The translations under genes and the position numbers were made by a program. Of a stretch of DNA of 54,454 bases, positions 8,873-17,567 are shown piece after piece. Below the pieces are notes generated by a model, which was not told the origin of the DNA, ran no database searches, and saw only the letters and a program-made list of their open reading frames with translations. The stretch spans positions 1 to 54,454 of the IMG/VR virus record IMGVR_UViG_3300029319_000066; one strand, written 5' to 3'. Positions within the stretch are counted from its first letter, which is position 1. The number at the start of each line of letters is the position of its first letter. This stretch comes from a virus.

Positions 8873-11590
8873 TTACGGTGTTGCAAAGCCTTGTTCTTCA
8901 CTATCTTGAAGCACTAAACCCCCAGAAGCGAACATTGTTGAACCACCCTTAGCTATGGATCTTTTGGAGCTAGGAGTAAGTATTTCCTTAGTATCTCCAA
9001 AGCCACCCATCTCTGATTCAATTAAATTAAGGGCTTGTTCTTGGGTTAGGTCACCGTTGTCGTATGCAGTCCAAATTGCGTTTACTTTACGTTTTGCTTG
9101 TGGGCTTTTATTGTTAAACAATGCCCTAACACCTTCCCAAACTATTGATTGGGTTTCTCTTGGTAAAAATCCTCTTTCAGACGCTATGTCTCTATAATCG
9201 TCTGCAATAAATCCGTAATTACCTTTCGCACCAGTTGGTGCGCTTGATCCACCTGTAAGACCTAAGCCTTGAGATGTTAACAAATCATTGCCACCTAATG
9301 GTCTCATTAGACCTGCCGCTATAGCGTGAGTGTCAATTGTTATGTCTCCAAAGTCAGAAAAAGGTACTTCTATATTATTAAAGAAATTTCTAACTTTATG
9401 TTTTGCGCCCATTGCATCAGAAATTGTTTTAAAATCCCCATTGCTTTCTAATGCTCTAACCGCTTTTTCAATATCGCCAAAAGACCCCCAACCTATATTT
9501 TGTGGGGTACCTTTATTTGTTAATTTTATTTCTCCTAAATCACCTTCAGGTGTAAGTGTCCTGTAAGTCTTAGGACTATGAGCTTCATCATAAGCTCTAA
9601 TCCACATTGCTTTTTGTGTAGGTGTTTCTAAGTCAGCGTAGGTTTTACCTTTAATAGTTTCCCATATCAGTTTATTTTTACCTGAAGTAAAACTAGCATA
9701 TTTATCAGCCATAGAAGTCATTTCAGATGACCAAGGAAAATTACGATTGTTTATAGCAGCATTAGCTACTCTTTCTGCTAAAGACGCATTTTGAAACCAA
9801 TCCATCTGTGGGGATAAAGCGGCTATAACACCCGACATAGCAGGACGGGGAACTCCATATTTATTGGCTAATTCTTCTGCTACTCTATTTGCGCCTACAT
9901 ACCAAAGTTTTGATCTGTCTTGAAACTCTTTAGGTAATTTTTCAAAAATAAAATTTAAGTTTTGTTTTTGCATCGCAGATACAAATTCAGCCCTAGCTTC
10001 AGGGTCTAATTTTTCTAAAGCTTTAAAACCCGGAAAATAAGGAACATTACCTGAGTCTGCGTATTCTGGTCCTTGATCTCTTCTGGTAGCTAAGAACTCC
10101 ATATTCTTATCTAGCGTTCCACCTTCTTTCATAGCTTCTTTGCCAATAGTTAATTCGCCAGAATATGTTTCAGGTAAAATTTGTTCGTTTTTACCAGATC
10201 CTTTAGTGGGAACTCTTGTAGAAATACGTCCAGTAGGACCAAAGTTAGGGTCGGAACCAACTACTCGACCATCATCTAACATTTCGTCAGTTTGTGTAGC
10301 TACGGTAGCAGATACTTTTTCAGAGTAGGGTATTCTTGGCATATCAGAACCAAGCACACCTGCATCTTTATTAATTGCTTCAACTTCAGCATCATCCAGT
10401 ATTCTATTTATTTTCATAGAACCAGCGATTAGCCACTGATTAGGATTACCAGACTTTGTATTGTATAAGTAATGACCGCCAACGGGTATTTGATCTGTTA
10501 TATGAGCCGACTTAGCTTCAGGAGTACCATCTTTTTTAATTCTAGCTCTTGCGTTAGCTACTGATTGCCAATCAACATCGTTTGGATGTTCAACTTCAGC
10601 CCAAACCGTATCATCGTCACGCAACCTCTCGTAGTATTTTGTTCCAGACTTTTTATTCTCTACCAGTAAGTTGTTAGCACCCTCAGCCTTTAAGCGATCA
10701 AATGTTTCTTTTGAGATAGGATGCTTTGTTCCAATATGATTAACCCAAGGAAGTTGAGCCGAATGAAATCCGGGTCTATATGCTAATTTACCAATAGAAG
10801 ATTTAACTTTACCATCGACTAATTCGCCTGCGATAGCATCCACCCATTCCCCTTGAGGTATTGGTGTATCGGCATCTACGTAGAGAGGAAATAATTCACC
10901 AGTATCTCTATTAATTCTAAATAATTTATATCCTTTTACGGTATTAATAGGCGGTGCGCCGTTGTTACCCATATTAGCTTGTTTATAAGCTTCTACAGAC
11001 ATTAACTCTTCATTCAAAGTATCTGTAGTTTCATCATTTAATTCAGAATCATCTATTTTATTTTTTTTAAATTTTATATTTCCTAGATTACTTCCTAAAG
11101 TATTTGTATCAATTTCAATTTCTGGTATTGCACTTGATAAAGTTTTTGTTCCTACAGTAGCTACACCAACGGCTGGTACTAACGAAGATGCAATCATAGC
11201 ATCCCCAAGTCTGCTTTCTCTTGCTTGGTTTATTTGTTCTGCCGTTGCATCATCCTGAGTTACGCCAAACATTTCCATAAGACGTTCATCAAGGCTTTTC
11301 GTAAATAGATCTTTTGTACCAGTTGCTACGTCAGAAACGATTTGCTTTGTTGTTTCAATTGGTGCGCTTACAAATTCCTTTGCACCTTCGTACATTCCCT
11401 TAGCGGTATCTTTAAGAAAACCTATTTCGTCTTCGTTAATTTGTCGGCCTAGTTTTTCACCAAAGCTATCATACTGATTATCAAGACCAATAATATTGTC
11501 TAAAATAAGCTCACCGTAACCCATTCCTTTTTCAGTGGCTTCAAGATCGTCTTCAGTTTTATCGCCAAACATAAAGTCGTATATTCCCAC
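8873..11590 (-). CDS. Large polyvalent virion protein with glycosylase-like C-terminal region
   Basis: A 905-residue protein. GTG at 11590 follows AAAGGAG and overlaps the upstream TAG (TAGTG). Residues 1-200 are helical with a hydrophobic stretch (SSLVPAVGVATVG). Residues about 219-400 (AYRPGFHSAQLPW, VWAEVEHPNDVDWQ, GGHYLYNT, WLIAGSMKINRIL) match a module seen in polyvalent proteins of phages and conjugative elements. Residues about 520-860 (GVIAALSPQMDWFQNASLAE, KHKVRNFFNN, ITIDTHAIAAG) recall helix-hairpin-helix DNA-glycosylase folds. It may be injected with DNA to protect or repair it; that role is inference. Confidence 0.6.
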   Translation of the reverse strand: MGIYDFMFGDKTEDDLEATEKGMGYGELILDNIIGLDNQYDSFGEKLGRQINEDEIGFLKDTAKGMYEGAKEFVSAPIETTKQIVSDVATGTKDLFTKSLDERLMEMFGVTQDDATAEQINQARESRLGDAMIASSLVPAVGVATVGTKTLSSAIPEIEIDTNTLGSNLGNIKFKKNKIDDSELNDETTDTLNEELMSVEAYKQANMGNNGAPPINTVKGYKLFRINRDTGELFPLYVDADTPIPQGEWVDAIAGELVDGKVKSSIGKLAYRPGFHSAQLPWVNHIGTKHPISKETFDRLKAEGANNLLVENKKSGTKYYERLRDDDTVWAEVEHPNDVDWQSVANARARIKKDGTPEAKSAHITDQIPVGGHYLYNTKSGNPNQWLIAGSMKINRILDDAEVEAINKDAGVLGSDMPRIPYSEKVSATVATQTDEMLDDGRVVGSDPNFGPTGRISTRVPTKGSGKNEQILPETYSGELTIGKEAMKEGGTLDKNMEFLATRRDQGPEYADSGNVPYFPGFKALEKLDPEARAEFVSAMQKQNLNFIFEKLPKEFQDRSKLWYVGANRVAEELANKYGVPRPAMSGVIAALSPQMDWFQNASLAERVANAAINNRNFPWSSEMTSMADKYASFTSGKNKLIWETIKGKTYADLETPTQKAMWIRAYDEAHSPKTYRTLTPEGDLGEIKLTNKGTPQNIGWGSFGDIEKAVRALESNGDFKTISDAMGAKHKVRNFFNNIEVPFSDFGDITIDTHAIAAGLMRPLGGNDLLTSQGLGLTGGSSAPTGAKGNYGFIADDYRDIASERGFLPRETQSIVWEGVRALFNNKSPQAKRKVNAIWTAYDNGDLTQEQALNLIESEMGGFGDTKEILTPSSKRSIAKGGSTMFASGGLVLQDSEEQGFATP

Positions 11591-11805
11591 TATTCGGCTC
11601 CTTTAATGACTTCATCACGAAGAGTAGCAAATCGTCTTAACTCAACGATTGCACCTTGGATTTCTAAAATTCGATGGTGGTCTTTTGTTGTTTCTAAAAG
11701 ACTGTGTAATAACTTTATTCTTGCTTCAGCGTATTCTTGAATAATTTCAAAATGATTTTTGTCGTTAACTAAAGGAAGCAAAGACCGATATAATTCTTTG
11801 TTCAT
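11590..11805 (-). CDS. Small helical protein of the portal operon, unknown function
   Basis: A 71-residue, almost wholly helical, charged protein (MNKELYRSLLPLVNDKNHF...). Its ATG overlaps the stop of the 26-codon gene before it (TAATG), and its own stop overlaps the next gene's GTG, so it is translationally coupled on both sides. A heptad-like pattern of Leu/Ile across residues 25-60 suggests a short coiled coil. It may be a minor head or connector component. No family was recognised. Confidence 0.7.
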   Translation of the reverse strand: MNKELYRSLLPLVNDKNHFEIIQEYAEARIKLLHSLLETTKDHHRILEIQGAIVELRRFATLRDEVIKGAE

Positions 11806-11885
11806 TATTCTTTTTTACAAGTTCCTGTTTTTCTACATTCTGCCCTTGTTTCACAGTTTGGACACGGCACTGGATATTTACCCAT
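11805..11885 (-). CDS. 26-residue Cys4 zinc-knuckle-like microprotein
   Basis: ATG at 11885 lies 6 nt after an ideal GGAGT site; the stop TAA overlaps the next ATG (TAATG). The product has four cysteines in a CPNC...C...C pattern (residues 8, 11, 17, 23) flanked by Lys/Arg, enough for one zinc site. It sits between the portal gene and the 71-residue gene. The strong ribosome site and coupling argue that it is real. Its function is unknown; a zinc-stabilised nucleic-acid or protein adaptor is possible. Confidence 0.65.
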   Translation of the reverse strand: MGKYPVPCPNCETRAECRKTGTCKKE

Positions 11886-11893
11886 TATAACTC

Positions 11894-14035
11894 CTATTGC
11901 ATTGGGGGCTGTGGTGGCCCTTGTTGTGGTTGAGGTGCATTACCGCCGTTTGCTCCACCGCCACTTCCAGTAAATCCTTCTGCATCTGGCTCTGGAGCTT
12001 GACCGGGAGCAATATTTCCATTGCCATTACCTGTAGGATCTTGCGGTGATGGTGGTCCTTGGGGTTGTTGTTGTTGCGGTGGTTGTTGTGGCATGAGGGC
12101 TTGTATTTCAGCCATCATCTTTTGTTGAATAGCAGCTTCTCTTGGATCATTGAGTATCTTGTCTTCATCCAAATCCATAGACGCAGACAATTCTCTTAGG
12201 ATGTAATCGTATTTAACAAATGGAGCCATCTGAGGATTAGCAGTCATTTGCATAAACTGTAATAATCGTTGGCTACGTACTTCATTTCGCATTAAGCTTT
12301 CAGTACCTCTAGCTTTTACCTCTAAGTCGCCAATAAATTCTTTGTCGAAGTTAAACTGCATATTAAAAGCAAAAAGTGCTTTACCTAGAGGACCAAGTAA
12401 ATAATCGTCTATGTTCCTAACAACAGCTTTAATGTTTTGTGCCGCTGCTCCCATTAACATCGACATACCACTGGCTGTTCTACCTACACCGCCAACGGCT
12501 CCGCTACCGTGACTGTATGAGGGAATACCTGTAGCTTCGTCTGCAAGTTGTCTGCTTTTATCAAACATTAGTAAAAGCTCTTGCGATACATTAGGAAATT
12601 TAGTTCCAAAGATTGCTTGGCCCGGTGCGCCTGCCTGTCTACGGAAAACTTTGCCCGGATAAACCGACATATCTTGACCCGGTACTAAATTAGTTTCATC
12701 TACTTCTATCAATAAGTTACCAGACAAAGCTCCATTATCTACAGCCATACGCATAAAGCCATTCATCAGTAATTGTGTGTCTGTCATATTTTCAGCAACA
12801 CCAATTCCAAAAAAGCTATATGGATTTAGTTCATACGGTACAGAGAGGTACGGTATACGGGTAGGAGTAAAAGGGTTCAGAACAAGTCTAAGTATTTGGT
12901 TGTTACATACCCAAATATTGACCTGTATTTGATCTTGGTCTTCTAAATCCTTTGGAATATCGATGTCAGCTTCCTCAGCTAACTCTGAATCTAAAATACC
13001 CCAATATTCTAGAACTTCGTATCTATCCATAGATGAAGATGTAGAGTCATCTTCTAATGCGTCTTCCCAATATTCGCGCTGATAACTTGCACCCATATCT
13101 AACGCTAATTCTATGCTTTCTTCACGAAAGTGGGGGCGTTTTTTCAACGCTCTCATTTGAGTACGGTTTAACCTATGCCTTTGGATGCTAAATTCTGCTT
13201 CAGACATATTTCTTGCGTCTGGATCTGGGTAAAAATCCCAAATAGAAACATATTCCATTTTAGGAATTGTTTCAAAAAGAGGATCGTAGTTACCTTCTTC
13301 ATCCCAACGTGGATATTCTTTATCTTGAGCAAACGGACCCTTAAATACACCTGTTCCAAACAAACAAGTCTCAAAAGCTACAGATCTTAGGTGTTTAGGA
13401 GCATCAGTTTCATCCAATTGGTCGTGCATTCGCTTTTCCATCTTCTGAGCAGCCCGTTTTGCTGGCTCAAACGTGATAGAATTAGGAACAGTAGAAGCTC
13501 CTAGCTGTAAATCGTCTTTAATTGGCTCTAATTTTTCTTTAAAAAGCCCTAAATCTTTAGCTATGTCGGGTCGAGCAATAGAATTAGGTACTTCGTAGTC
13601 TACATTGACCTTTTCTTTAACATTTTCTGTAGAAAGCTCATTTGGATCGTAAGAAACTGCGTCTGCTACGTTATTTGGGAACTGTCGGGCTTCAATTCCT
13701 ACAGGAAACTTGCTACCAGCGAATAAAACGTCCACAACTTGAGCATAAGCTGCTAAAACTTTGGTTTTTGTAACTTTTATGAAGGCTTTTGACTTTTCTG
13801 CATCCGTAAATTGGACTTCACTTGAATATAATCCTCTATAATTACGATAAGAATCCAACCAACGCTCTTCATCAGAGTATCTTGCGTTTTTTGAACGAGT
13901 GTATTGGTTCTTTACAAAGGCTACTGCACCCGAATAGTTAATATTTTCTTCTTCTACGTTACCATCTTCTTCTAGTGGCACGGCTTTTGTTGTATCTGTA
14001 GCGTCCTCTGGTATTGGTTTATCCATTAATGCCAT
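11894..14035 (-). CDS. Portal protein (P22-like large portal)
   Basis: A 713-residue dodecameric ring protein through which DNA is packaged and ejected. The length, the order terminase-portal-scaffold-capsid, and internal segments such as YVSIWDFYPDPDARN, VPYELNPYSFFGIGVAENM and SGMSMLMGAAAQN fit the P22-type portal family. The C-terminal 70 residues are a low-complexity Pro/Gln/Gly tail (QQPPQQQQPQGPP), perhaps a disordered barrel extension facing the capsid interior. It starts 3 bp after the terminase stop. Confidence 0.85.
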   Translation of the reverse strand: MALMDKPIPEDATDTTKAVPLEEDGNVEEENINYSGAVAFVKNQYTRSKNARYSDEERWLDSYRNYRGLYSSEVQFTDAEKSKAFIKVTKTKVLAAYAQVVDVLFAGSKFPVGIEARQFPNNVADAVSYDPNELSTENVKEKVNVDYEVPNSIARPDIAKDLGLFKEKLEPIKDDLQLGASTVPNSITFEPAKRAAQKMEKRMHDQLDETDAPKHLRSVAFETCLFGTGVFKGPFAQDKEYPRWDEEGNYDPLFETIPKMEYVSIWDFYPDPDARNMSEAEFSIQRHRLNRTQMRALKKRPHFREESIELALDMGASYQREYWEDALEDDSTSSSMDRYEVLEYWGILDSELAEEADIDIPKDLEDQDQIQVNIWVCNNQILRLVLNPFTPTRIPYLSVPYELNPYSFFGIGVAENMTDTQLLMNGFMRMAVDNGALSGNLLIEVDETNLVPGQDMSVYPGKVFRRQAGAPGQAIFGTKFPNVSQELLLMFDKSRQLADEATGIPSYSHGSGAVGGVGRTASGMSMLMGAAAQNIKAVVRNIDDYLLGPLGKALFAFNMQFNFDKEFIGDLEVKARGTESLMRNEVRSQRLLQFMQMTANPQMAPFVKYDYILRELSASMDLDEDKILNDPREAAIQQKMMAEIQALMPQQPPQQQQPQGPPSPQDPTGNGNGNIAPGQAPEPDAEGFTGSGGGANGGNAPQPQQGPPQPPMQ

Positions 14036-14038
14036 ATT

Positions 14039-15910
14039 TTAGTACCCGAAAATTGCGTCAGCTGGTTGCCAACTCTGTTGTGGAACGCCTTTACCCATAT
14101 CGAAGGGGCTAAACGCCTTTGGTCTACTCATAACAGCGTATCTCACGCTGTCGTAAGCATGATCAGAAGTGTATTTTGGATCGATATCTTCTGTTCCTCT
14201 TGGATCATTTGGAATAACGGGCAGATCTGCTATAATTTGCCGACAAGTATTAAAAAATTGTATTCCCGGAAGTCCTGTATCTTCGTTAACTTTTAAAACT
14301 TCGTGTAATCTGTTCTTACCTGCTATACGTGCGCCATTCGTTCTATCGCTTGGTCTCCACCTACAGCCCATTGCTATCATTTCTTCGGCAATAGATGGGC
14401 CTATTTGCCCTCTGTTATGCCAACAACTACTGTCTAATACCCCGTAATCTATTCTTTCTGAGCCTTCAGCTTGTAAAACAGCTTTAGCTAAGTCTCTTCC
14501 TGTATGTTGAGAAAGGTATAATTCCCTGTAATTAATCAGTGTGTTATAACTGGGATCAATTGCAAACCAGTGAACAGCACTAAAAGAACTATATCCAAAG
14601 TCACAGGACCGAAAACGCCTCCAATCGGTAGGAATCTCGTAGGGTTCAATAACGTGTGTATCTTGTCTAAATTCAGAAAATGCAGCACCATCTGCAACCG
14701 CCCAATCTCCCTCTAATAATTGTCTACGTTGCATCTCAGGTAGAGAGAGTAGGTTGGCTTCGTACTGCCCACCTTCCATAAGATACGGGTTATCTTTTAA
14801 ACTGGCTGGTATAAATCGCCTGTAAAAAAGTGGCTCCCCAGATTTTTCGTGGCTTTCTGGGTAAACCAAGTCTTTTCCTGTCTCTATATCCTTAGCCACA
14901 AACTTCTTGTTAGGGGGCGAAGGGTCTATAAACATTCTTTTAACCCAACCATGACCACTACCGCCCGGATTAGTAGTAGCTCTCATGTAAATTGGTAGAT
15001 CAGGGTCCGTAGTACGAAGTCTTGATCTCATATAATTCCAAGCAAACGGCGTTGCGTATTGCGTAAGCTCATCGAATGCTACATACGAGAACGCTTGACC
15101 TTGGTAACGTAAAACGTCTTGATCTCTTTCCAAATACGTGAGCCACATCTTTGCACCAGATGGAAAAGTCCATTGAGACTTTTTTTCAGCCCACCTACAA
15201 CCTTTAAAGGCTTTAGGATAAAGTTCTTGGCTTTTCCAAATAAGTTCACGAAGCTCATCGTTAGTACGCCTTAATATCAAACCATTAAAATTAGGATTTG
15301 AAAAATACCTCATAGGGTCTGCTAGAAGCCCATATGATTTTCCCCCACCTGCCGCACCGCCATAGAGAACTTCTCTTTCAGACGCTGCTAGAAACTCAGT
15401 CTGTGGACCTTTATTCGGCGCAAAGACTACTTCCTTTTTTTTCTTCTCGCTCTCTATAACTGAAAAATCTAAATTGGCTGTATCTAGTTCTTCAGTGGGC
15501 CTTAATTCATCAAGCTTCTTTTTAGCTAAAGTTAACCTTCTTTTTGCATCAGTCTGTCGCCGTTTAGCTGAGGCAAGCTTCTTTTCCTCAACAGTTTTTG
15601 GCTTACGCTTGCGATTTTCCTTAGCTAGTTCCTTTAGCCGTTTTGATGGTTTTTCACTGTCCTTTCCCCGTCTAGATCTCCAAATATGAATAAGACCTTG
15701 ATGGGTAATCTTGTCGCCAGTTTTAGAAGTCAGCCACTCCGCAGTTTTACGGCTAGAGTGTCCACCATCTAAATAATCCAAAGCTTCTTCTACTAAAGAT
15801 GCCTTCTGTTCATCAGCCACTAAAACAAGAGGATCGTGATCTGACTCCTTGTAGGCATATGGGATCTTAGCAGTTTTGTTTGGTCTCTTTCTATCTAACC
15901 AAATGCTCAA
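14039..15910 (-). CDS. terL: Terminase large subunit with N-terminal HTH-like extension
   Basis: DNA-packaging motor. The ATPase domain has Walker A GGAAGGGKS (K191) and Walker B YVAFDEL (D280-E281). The nuclease domain has acidic clusters at CDFGYSSFSAV, YGVLDSSCW and DHAYDSVRY. Residues 1-150 form an unusual extension: a serine-recombinase-like HTH segment (RKTAEWLTSKTGDKITHQGL) followed by a Lys/Arg-rich helix. The ATG overlaps the small-subunit stop by 4 bp. The extension might recognise the packaging site, but that is inference. Confidence 0.92.
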   Translation of the reverse strand: MSIWLDRKRPNKTAKIPYAYKESDHDPLVLVADEQKASLVEEALDYLDGGHSSRKTAEWLTSKTGDKITHQGLIHIWRSRRGKDSEKPSKRLKELAKENRKRKPKTVEEKKLASAKRRQTDAKRRLTLAKKKLDELRPTEELDTANLDFSVIESEKKKKEVVFAPNKGPQTEFLAASEREVLYGGAAGGGKSYGLLADPMRYFSNPNFNGLILRRTNDELRELIWKSQELYPKAFKGCRWAEKKSQWTFPSGAKMWLTYLERDQDVLRYQGQAFSYVAFDELTQYATPFAWNYMRSRLRTTDPDLPIYMRATTNPGGSGHGWVKRMFIDPSPPNKKFVAKDIETGKDLVYPESHEKSGEPLFYRRFIPASLKDNPYLMEGGQYEANLLSLPEMQRRQLLEGDWAVADGAAFSEFRQDTHVIEPYEIPTDWRRFRSCDFGYSSFSAVHWFAIDPSYNTLINYRELYLSQHTGRDLAKAVLQAEGSERIDYGVLDSSCWHNRGQIGPSIAEEMIAMGCRWRPSDRTNGARIAGKNRLHEVLKVNEDTGLPGIQFFNTCRQIIADLPVIPNDPRGTEDIDPKYTSDHAYDSVRYAVMSRPKAFSPFDMGKGVPQQSWQPADAIFGY

Positions 15911-16281
15911 TCTTCACTCTTCGGTGGCAATATAAACATTGCTTCGCCTGTATTCTTTACTTCAATCTGTTCTTTTTTGACTAAACCTGTTCGGTCCAGT
16001 ATTTGTGAAGCCGCTGCTATTGCGTTTCTTGCTCCCATTGAACCTGGATCATCTAACACCTCTACCATCCCCCAAGCAGCTTTAGGAGCGTTCATAGCCA
16101 TCACCATAGACGCTCTTTCGTTAATTTCATCTTTCAGGGCAGAAACAACTACAGTACTGGACGTATTCTCAGCATACCCAGCAACACCCATAGCTTTTTT
16201 AATATTGCCCTTGCATTCTTCTGACATTAGAGCTTCTAGAAAGAGGGTTTGCTTCTCTGTTAGTTCACGTTTTTCCGTCAT
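15907..16281 (-). CDS. terS: Terminase small subunit
   Basis: A 124-residue protein (MTEKRELTEKQTLFLEALMS...). The N-terminal pattern of an LTEKQxLFLEAL helix, then a Cys/Lys segment and an AMGVAGYAENTSS turn, is the usual DNA-binding HTH of phage small terminases, which start packaging by binding the phage genome. The C-terminal half (AAWGMVEVLDDPGS, AASQILDRTGL) fits the oligomerisation region. The gene lies immediately upstream of terL and overlaps it. Confidence 0.8.
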   Translation of the reverse strand: MTEKRELTEKQTLFLEALMSEECKGNIKKAMGVAGYAENTSSTVVVSALKDEINERASMVMAMNAPKAAWGMVEVLDDPGSMGARNAIAAASQILDRTGLVKKEQIEVKNTGEAMFILPPKSED

Positions 16282-16409
16282 TTCTTTTTCTTCTTCTTAG
16301 GCCAACCAGCTTGCATATCTTTGTATGCTTTATCGCTTATAGTTGTGTTCTTTTTAGAACGTGATGTTCCAGCTTTTTTGCGCTTGTTTATATTTTTAAC
16401 CAATGACAT
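16278..16409 (-). CDS. 43-residue Lys-rich basic protein
   Basis: ATG at 16409 overlaps the upstream stop (TAATG), and TGA overlaps the terS start (ATGA). The product begins MSLVKNINKRKKAGTSRSKK and ends in a poly-Lys tail (PKKKKKK). It is very basic, as are its neighbours at 16409 and 17962, which suggests a DNA-condensing or nucleic-acid-binding role in packaging. Double translational coupling supports expression. No family is recognised. Confidence 0.7.
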   Translation of the reverse strand: MSLVKNINKRKKAGTSRSKKNTTISDKAYKDMQAGWPKKKKKK

Positions 16410-16633
16410 TAAGATTTCCTTTTTTTACGAACAGATTTTTTACCTCTACATCCCCAAGCTTTACGTCTTACCCTTACTTTTTCAGTCTGTTTTTGACCGC
16501 TTGATCTTGCACAATAAGCGTCAGCCCTTTTTGTACCTTTTGCAGAAGTACGCTTATGCGTTTTTCCTTTGCTATCTTTATAAGTTGTACCGTTAGCGTA
16601 CTTTCTTTCAGCCTTTTTACTGACCCTACTCAT
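16409..16633 (-). CDS. 74-residue basic protein (DUF6321-like)
   Basis: Strongly basic, with KYANGTTYKDSKGKTHK, GTKRADAYCARSSGQ and an RRKAWGCRGKK segment. The DAYCARSSG pattern recalls a short family found in cyanophage and other marine phage genomes (DUF6321, from memory). Two Cys residues could bind metal or form a bridge. It lies just upstream of the packaging genes in a tight operon. It may be a virion-packaged DNA-binding protein. Confidence 0.65.
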   Translation of the reverse strand: MSRVSKKAERKYANGTTYKDSKGKTHKRTSAKGTKRADAYCARSSGQKQTEKVRVRRKAWGCRGKKSVRKKRKS

Positions 16634-16636
16634 TGT

Positions 16637-16900
16637 TTACCTCAAGTAGATAAAGGCTAATCCCACTGCACCAGTACAGACCATCCAAAAAAACCTTTCT
16701 GCAAAAGCTATTTTTTGACCACGGGCTATAGCTTGTTTTTCAAAATCATCTAAACGATCATCAATTTTTTTATGGGCGTGATCAAAGTTTTCCATACGTT
16801 TAAAAACCGTAATCATACGTTCTTCCATTCTAGCCATTGCAAGTACAGCTTCAGATAATTTATCGATCTTATCTTCCATACGATTAAGCCTGTCTTCCAT
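16637..16900 (-). CDS. Coiled-coil protein with C-terminal membrane anchor, holin candidate
   Basis: An 87-residue protein. Residues 1-62 form a continuous amphipathic coiled coil (MEDRLNRMEDKIDKLSEAV...), followed by one hydrophobic segment near residues 68-85 (FFWMVCTGAVGLAFIYL) and a final Arg. This layout is common among small phage membrane proteins called holins or superinfection proteins. ATG at 16900 has an AAAGGG site. No holin sits beside the endolysin except its own hydrophobic tail, so this is one of the better candidates. Confidence 0.6.
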   Translation of the reverse strand: MEDRLNRMEDKIDKLSEAVLAMARMEERMITVFKRMENFDHAHKKIDDRLDDFEKQAIARGQKIAFAERFFWMVCTGAVGLAFIYLR

Positions 16901-16917
16901 AATGCGCCCTTTGCGAT

Positions 16918-17073
16918 TTAATAATTAACCCACTGGATTGATTGATTACCTACGATTGTCTCAATTACCGCACGGGAACTTGTAATAATTATTATTGTGC
17001 CTTTTTCACTGTATAAAAAATATCTGTTTCCCCGTTTACGGAGAACCTTCGGCTTGGCCCACCGATAGGCCAC
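16918..17073 (-). CDS. 51-residue protein with GTG start, unknown function
   Basis: This fills what otherwise looks like a 170-bp gap. GTG at 17073 overlaps the upstream stop (TAGTG), the same coupling seen at 11590, and the frame stays open for 51 codons to TAA at 16918, 17 nt before the next ATG. The product begins (V/M)AYRWAKPKVLRKRGNRYF and has a beta-like KGTIIIITSSRAV strand. Basic start, beta core: perhaps a small nucleic-acid or virion protein. The GTG start has no strong ribosome site, so coupling would be needed. Confidence 0.6.
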   Translation of the reverse strand: MAYRWAKPKVLRKRGNRYFLYSEKGTIIIITSSRAVIETIVGNQSIQWVNY

Positions 17074-17546
17074 TACAAACCGTAACGAAGTCTATAAGCA
17101 TAATAAAAAAGTCCTATTGCAAAACCGCCAACTATTAAAAATGCTATAGAATATTGCATTATCTCCATAAGTTGCGCTCTGGCTCTAGCTCTTTCCTCTG
17201 CTATTTTTTTCTTACGTTTACGTTCTTCGACCTGAAATTTTACCCAATCATTATAGAGGCCCGGTCTTCCATATATTTTCATCATTGACTCAATTTCTTT
17301 TCTAGCTTCTCGTAATTTGTCCAATTCTAAAAATTCCTGAAAAGAATTTGCGTCCTTGCCCATTGCTCTTGAGAATAATGATCTTTTTTTAGTGTTCCCT
17401 TCGGCTTTTAATGTTTCCTCAGCAGTTAAAATATCCCCAAGCTGTTTTCCCATTTTGCTAATATCTGAGCCATGACCAATTAAGGTCTTGACCTGTCCAA
17501 TAGCTACGTTGGCAGCTGAAATTACTGCCAAAGACTCTGCAAGCAT
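17073..17546 (-). CDS. Coiled-coil membrane protein, unknown function
   Basis: A 157-residue protein. ATG at 17546 follows GGGGAG. The N-terminal region (SLAVISAANVAIGQVKTLIG) is amphipathic; the middle is charged and helical with an ELDKLREARKEIESMMKIYG stretch and a basic EERKRKKKIAEERARAR block. One membrane segment lies near residues 132-152 (IAFLIVGGFAIGLFYYAY) with a basic cytoplasmic-type tail. Similar proteins are common in marine T4-like and podophages without a known role. Lysis timing or superinfection exclusion are possibilities. Confidence 0.6.
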   Translation of the reverse strand: MLAESLAVISAANVAIGQVKTLIGHGSDISKMGKQLGDILTAEETLKAEGNTKKRSLFSRAMGKDANSFQEFLELDKLREARKEIESMMKIYGRPGLYNDWVKFQVEERKRKKKIAEERARARAQLMEIMQYSIAFLIVGGFAIGLFYYAYRLRYGL

Positions 17547-17567
17547 ACTACTCCCCCTAAGAATGCT

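Noticed and set aside
16321-16596. 91-codon plus-strand hydrophobic frame that could look like a membrane protein
   Set aside because: It is the complement of Lys-rich codons (AAA/AAG read as TTT/CTT) of two basic genes, so hydrophobicity is an artefact.
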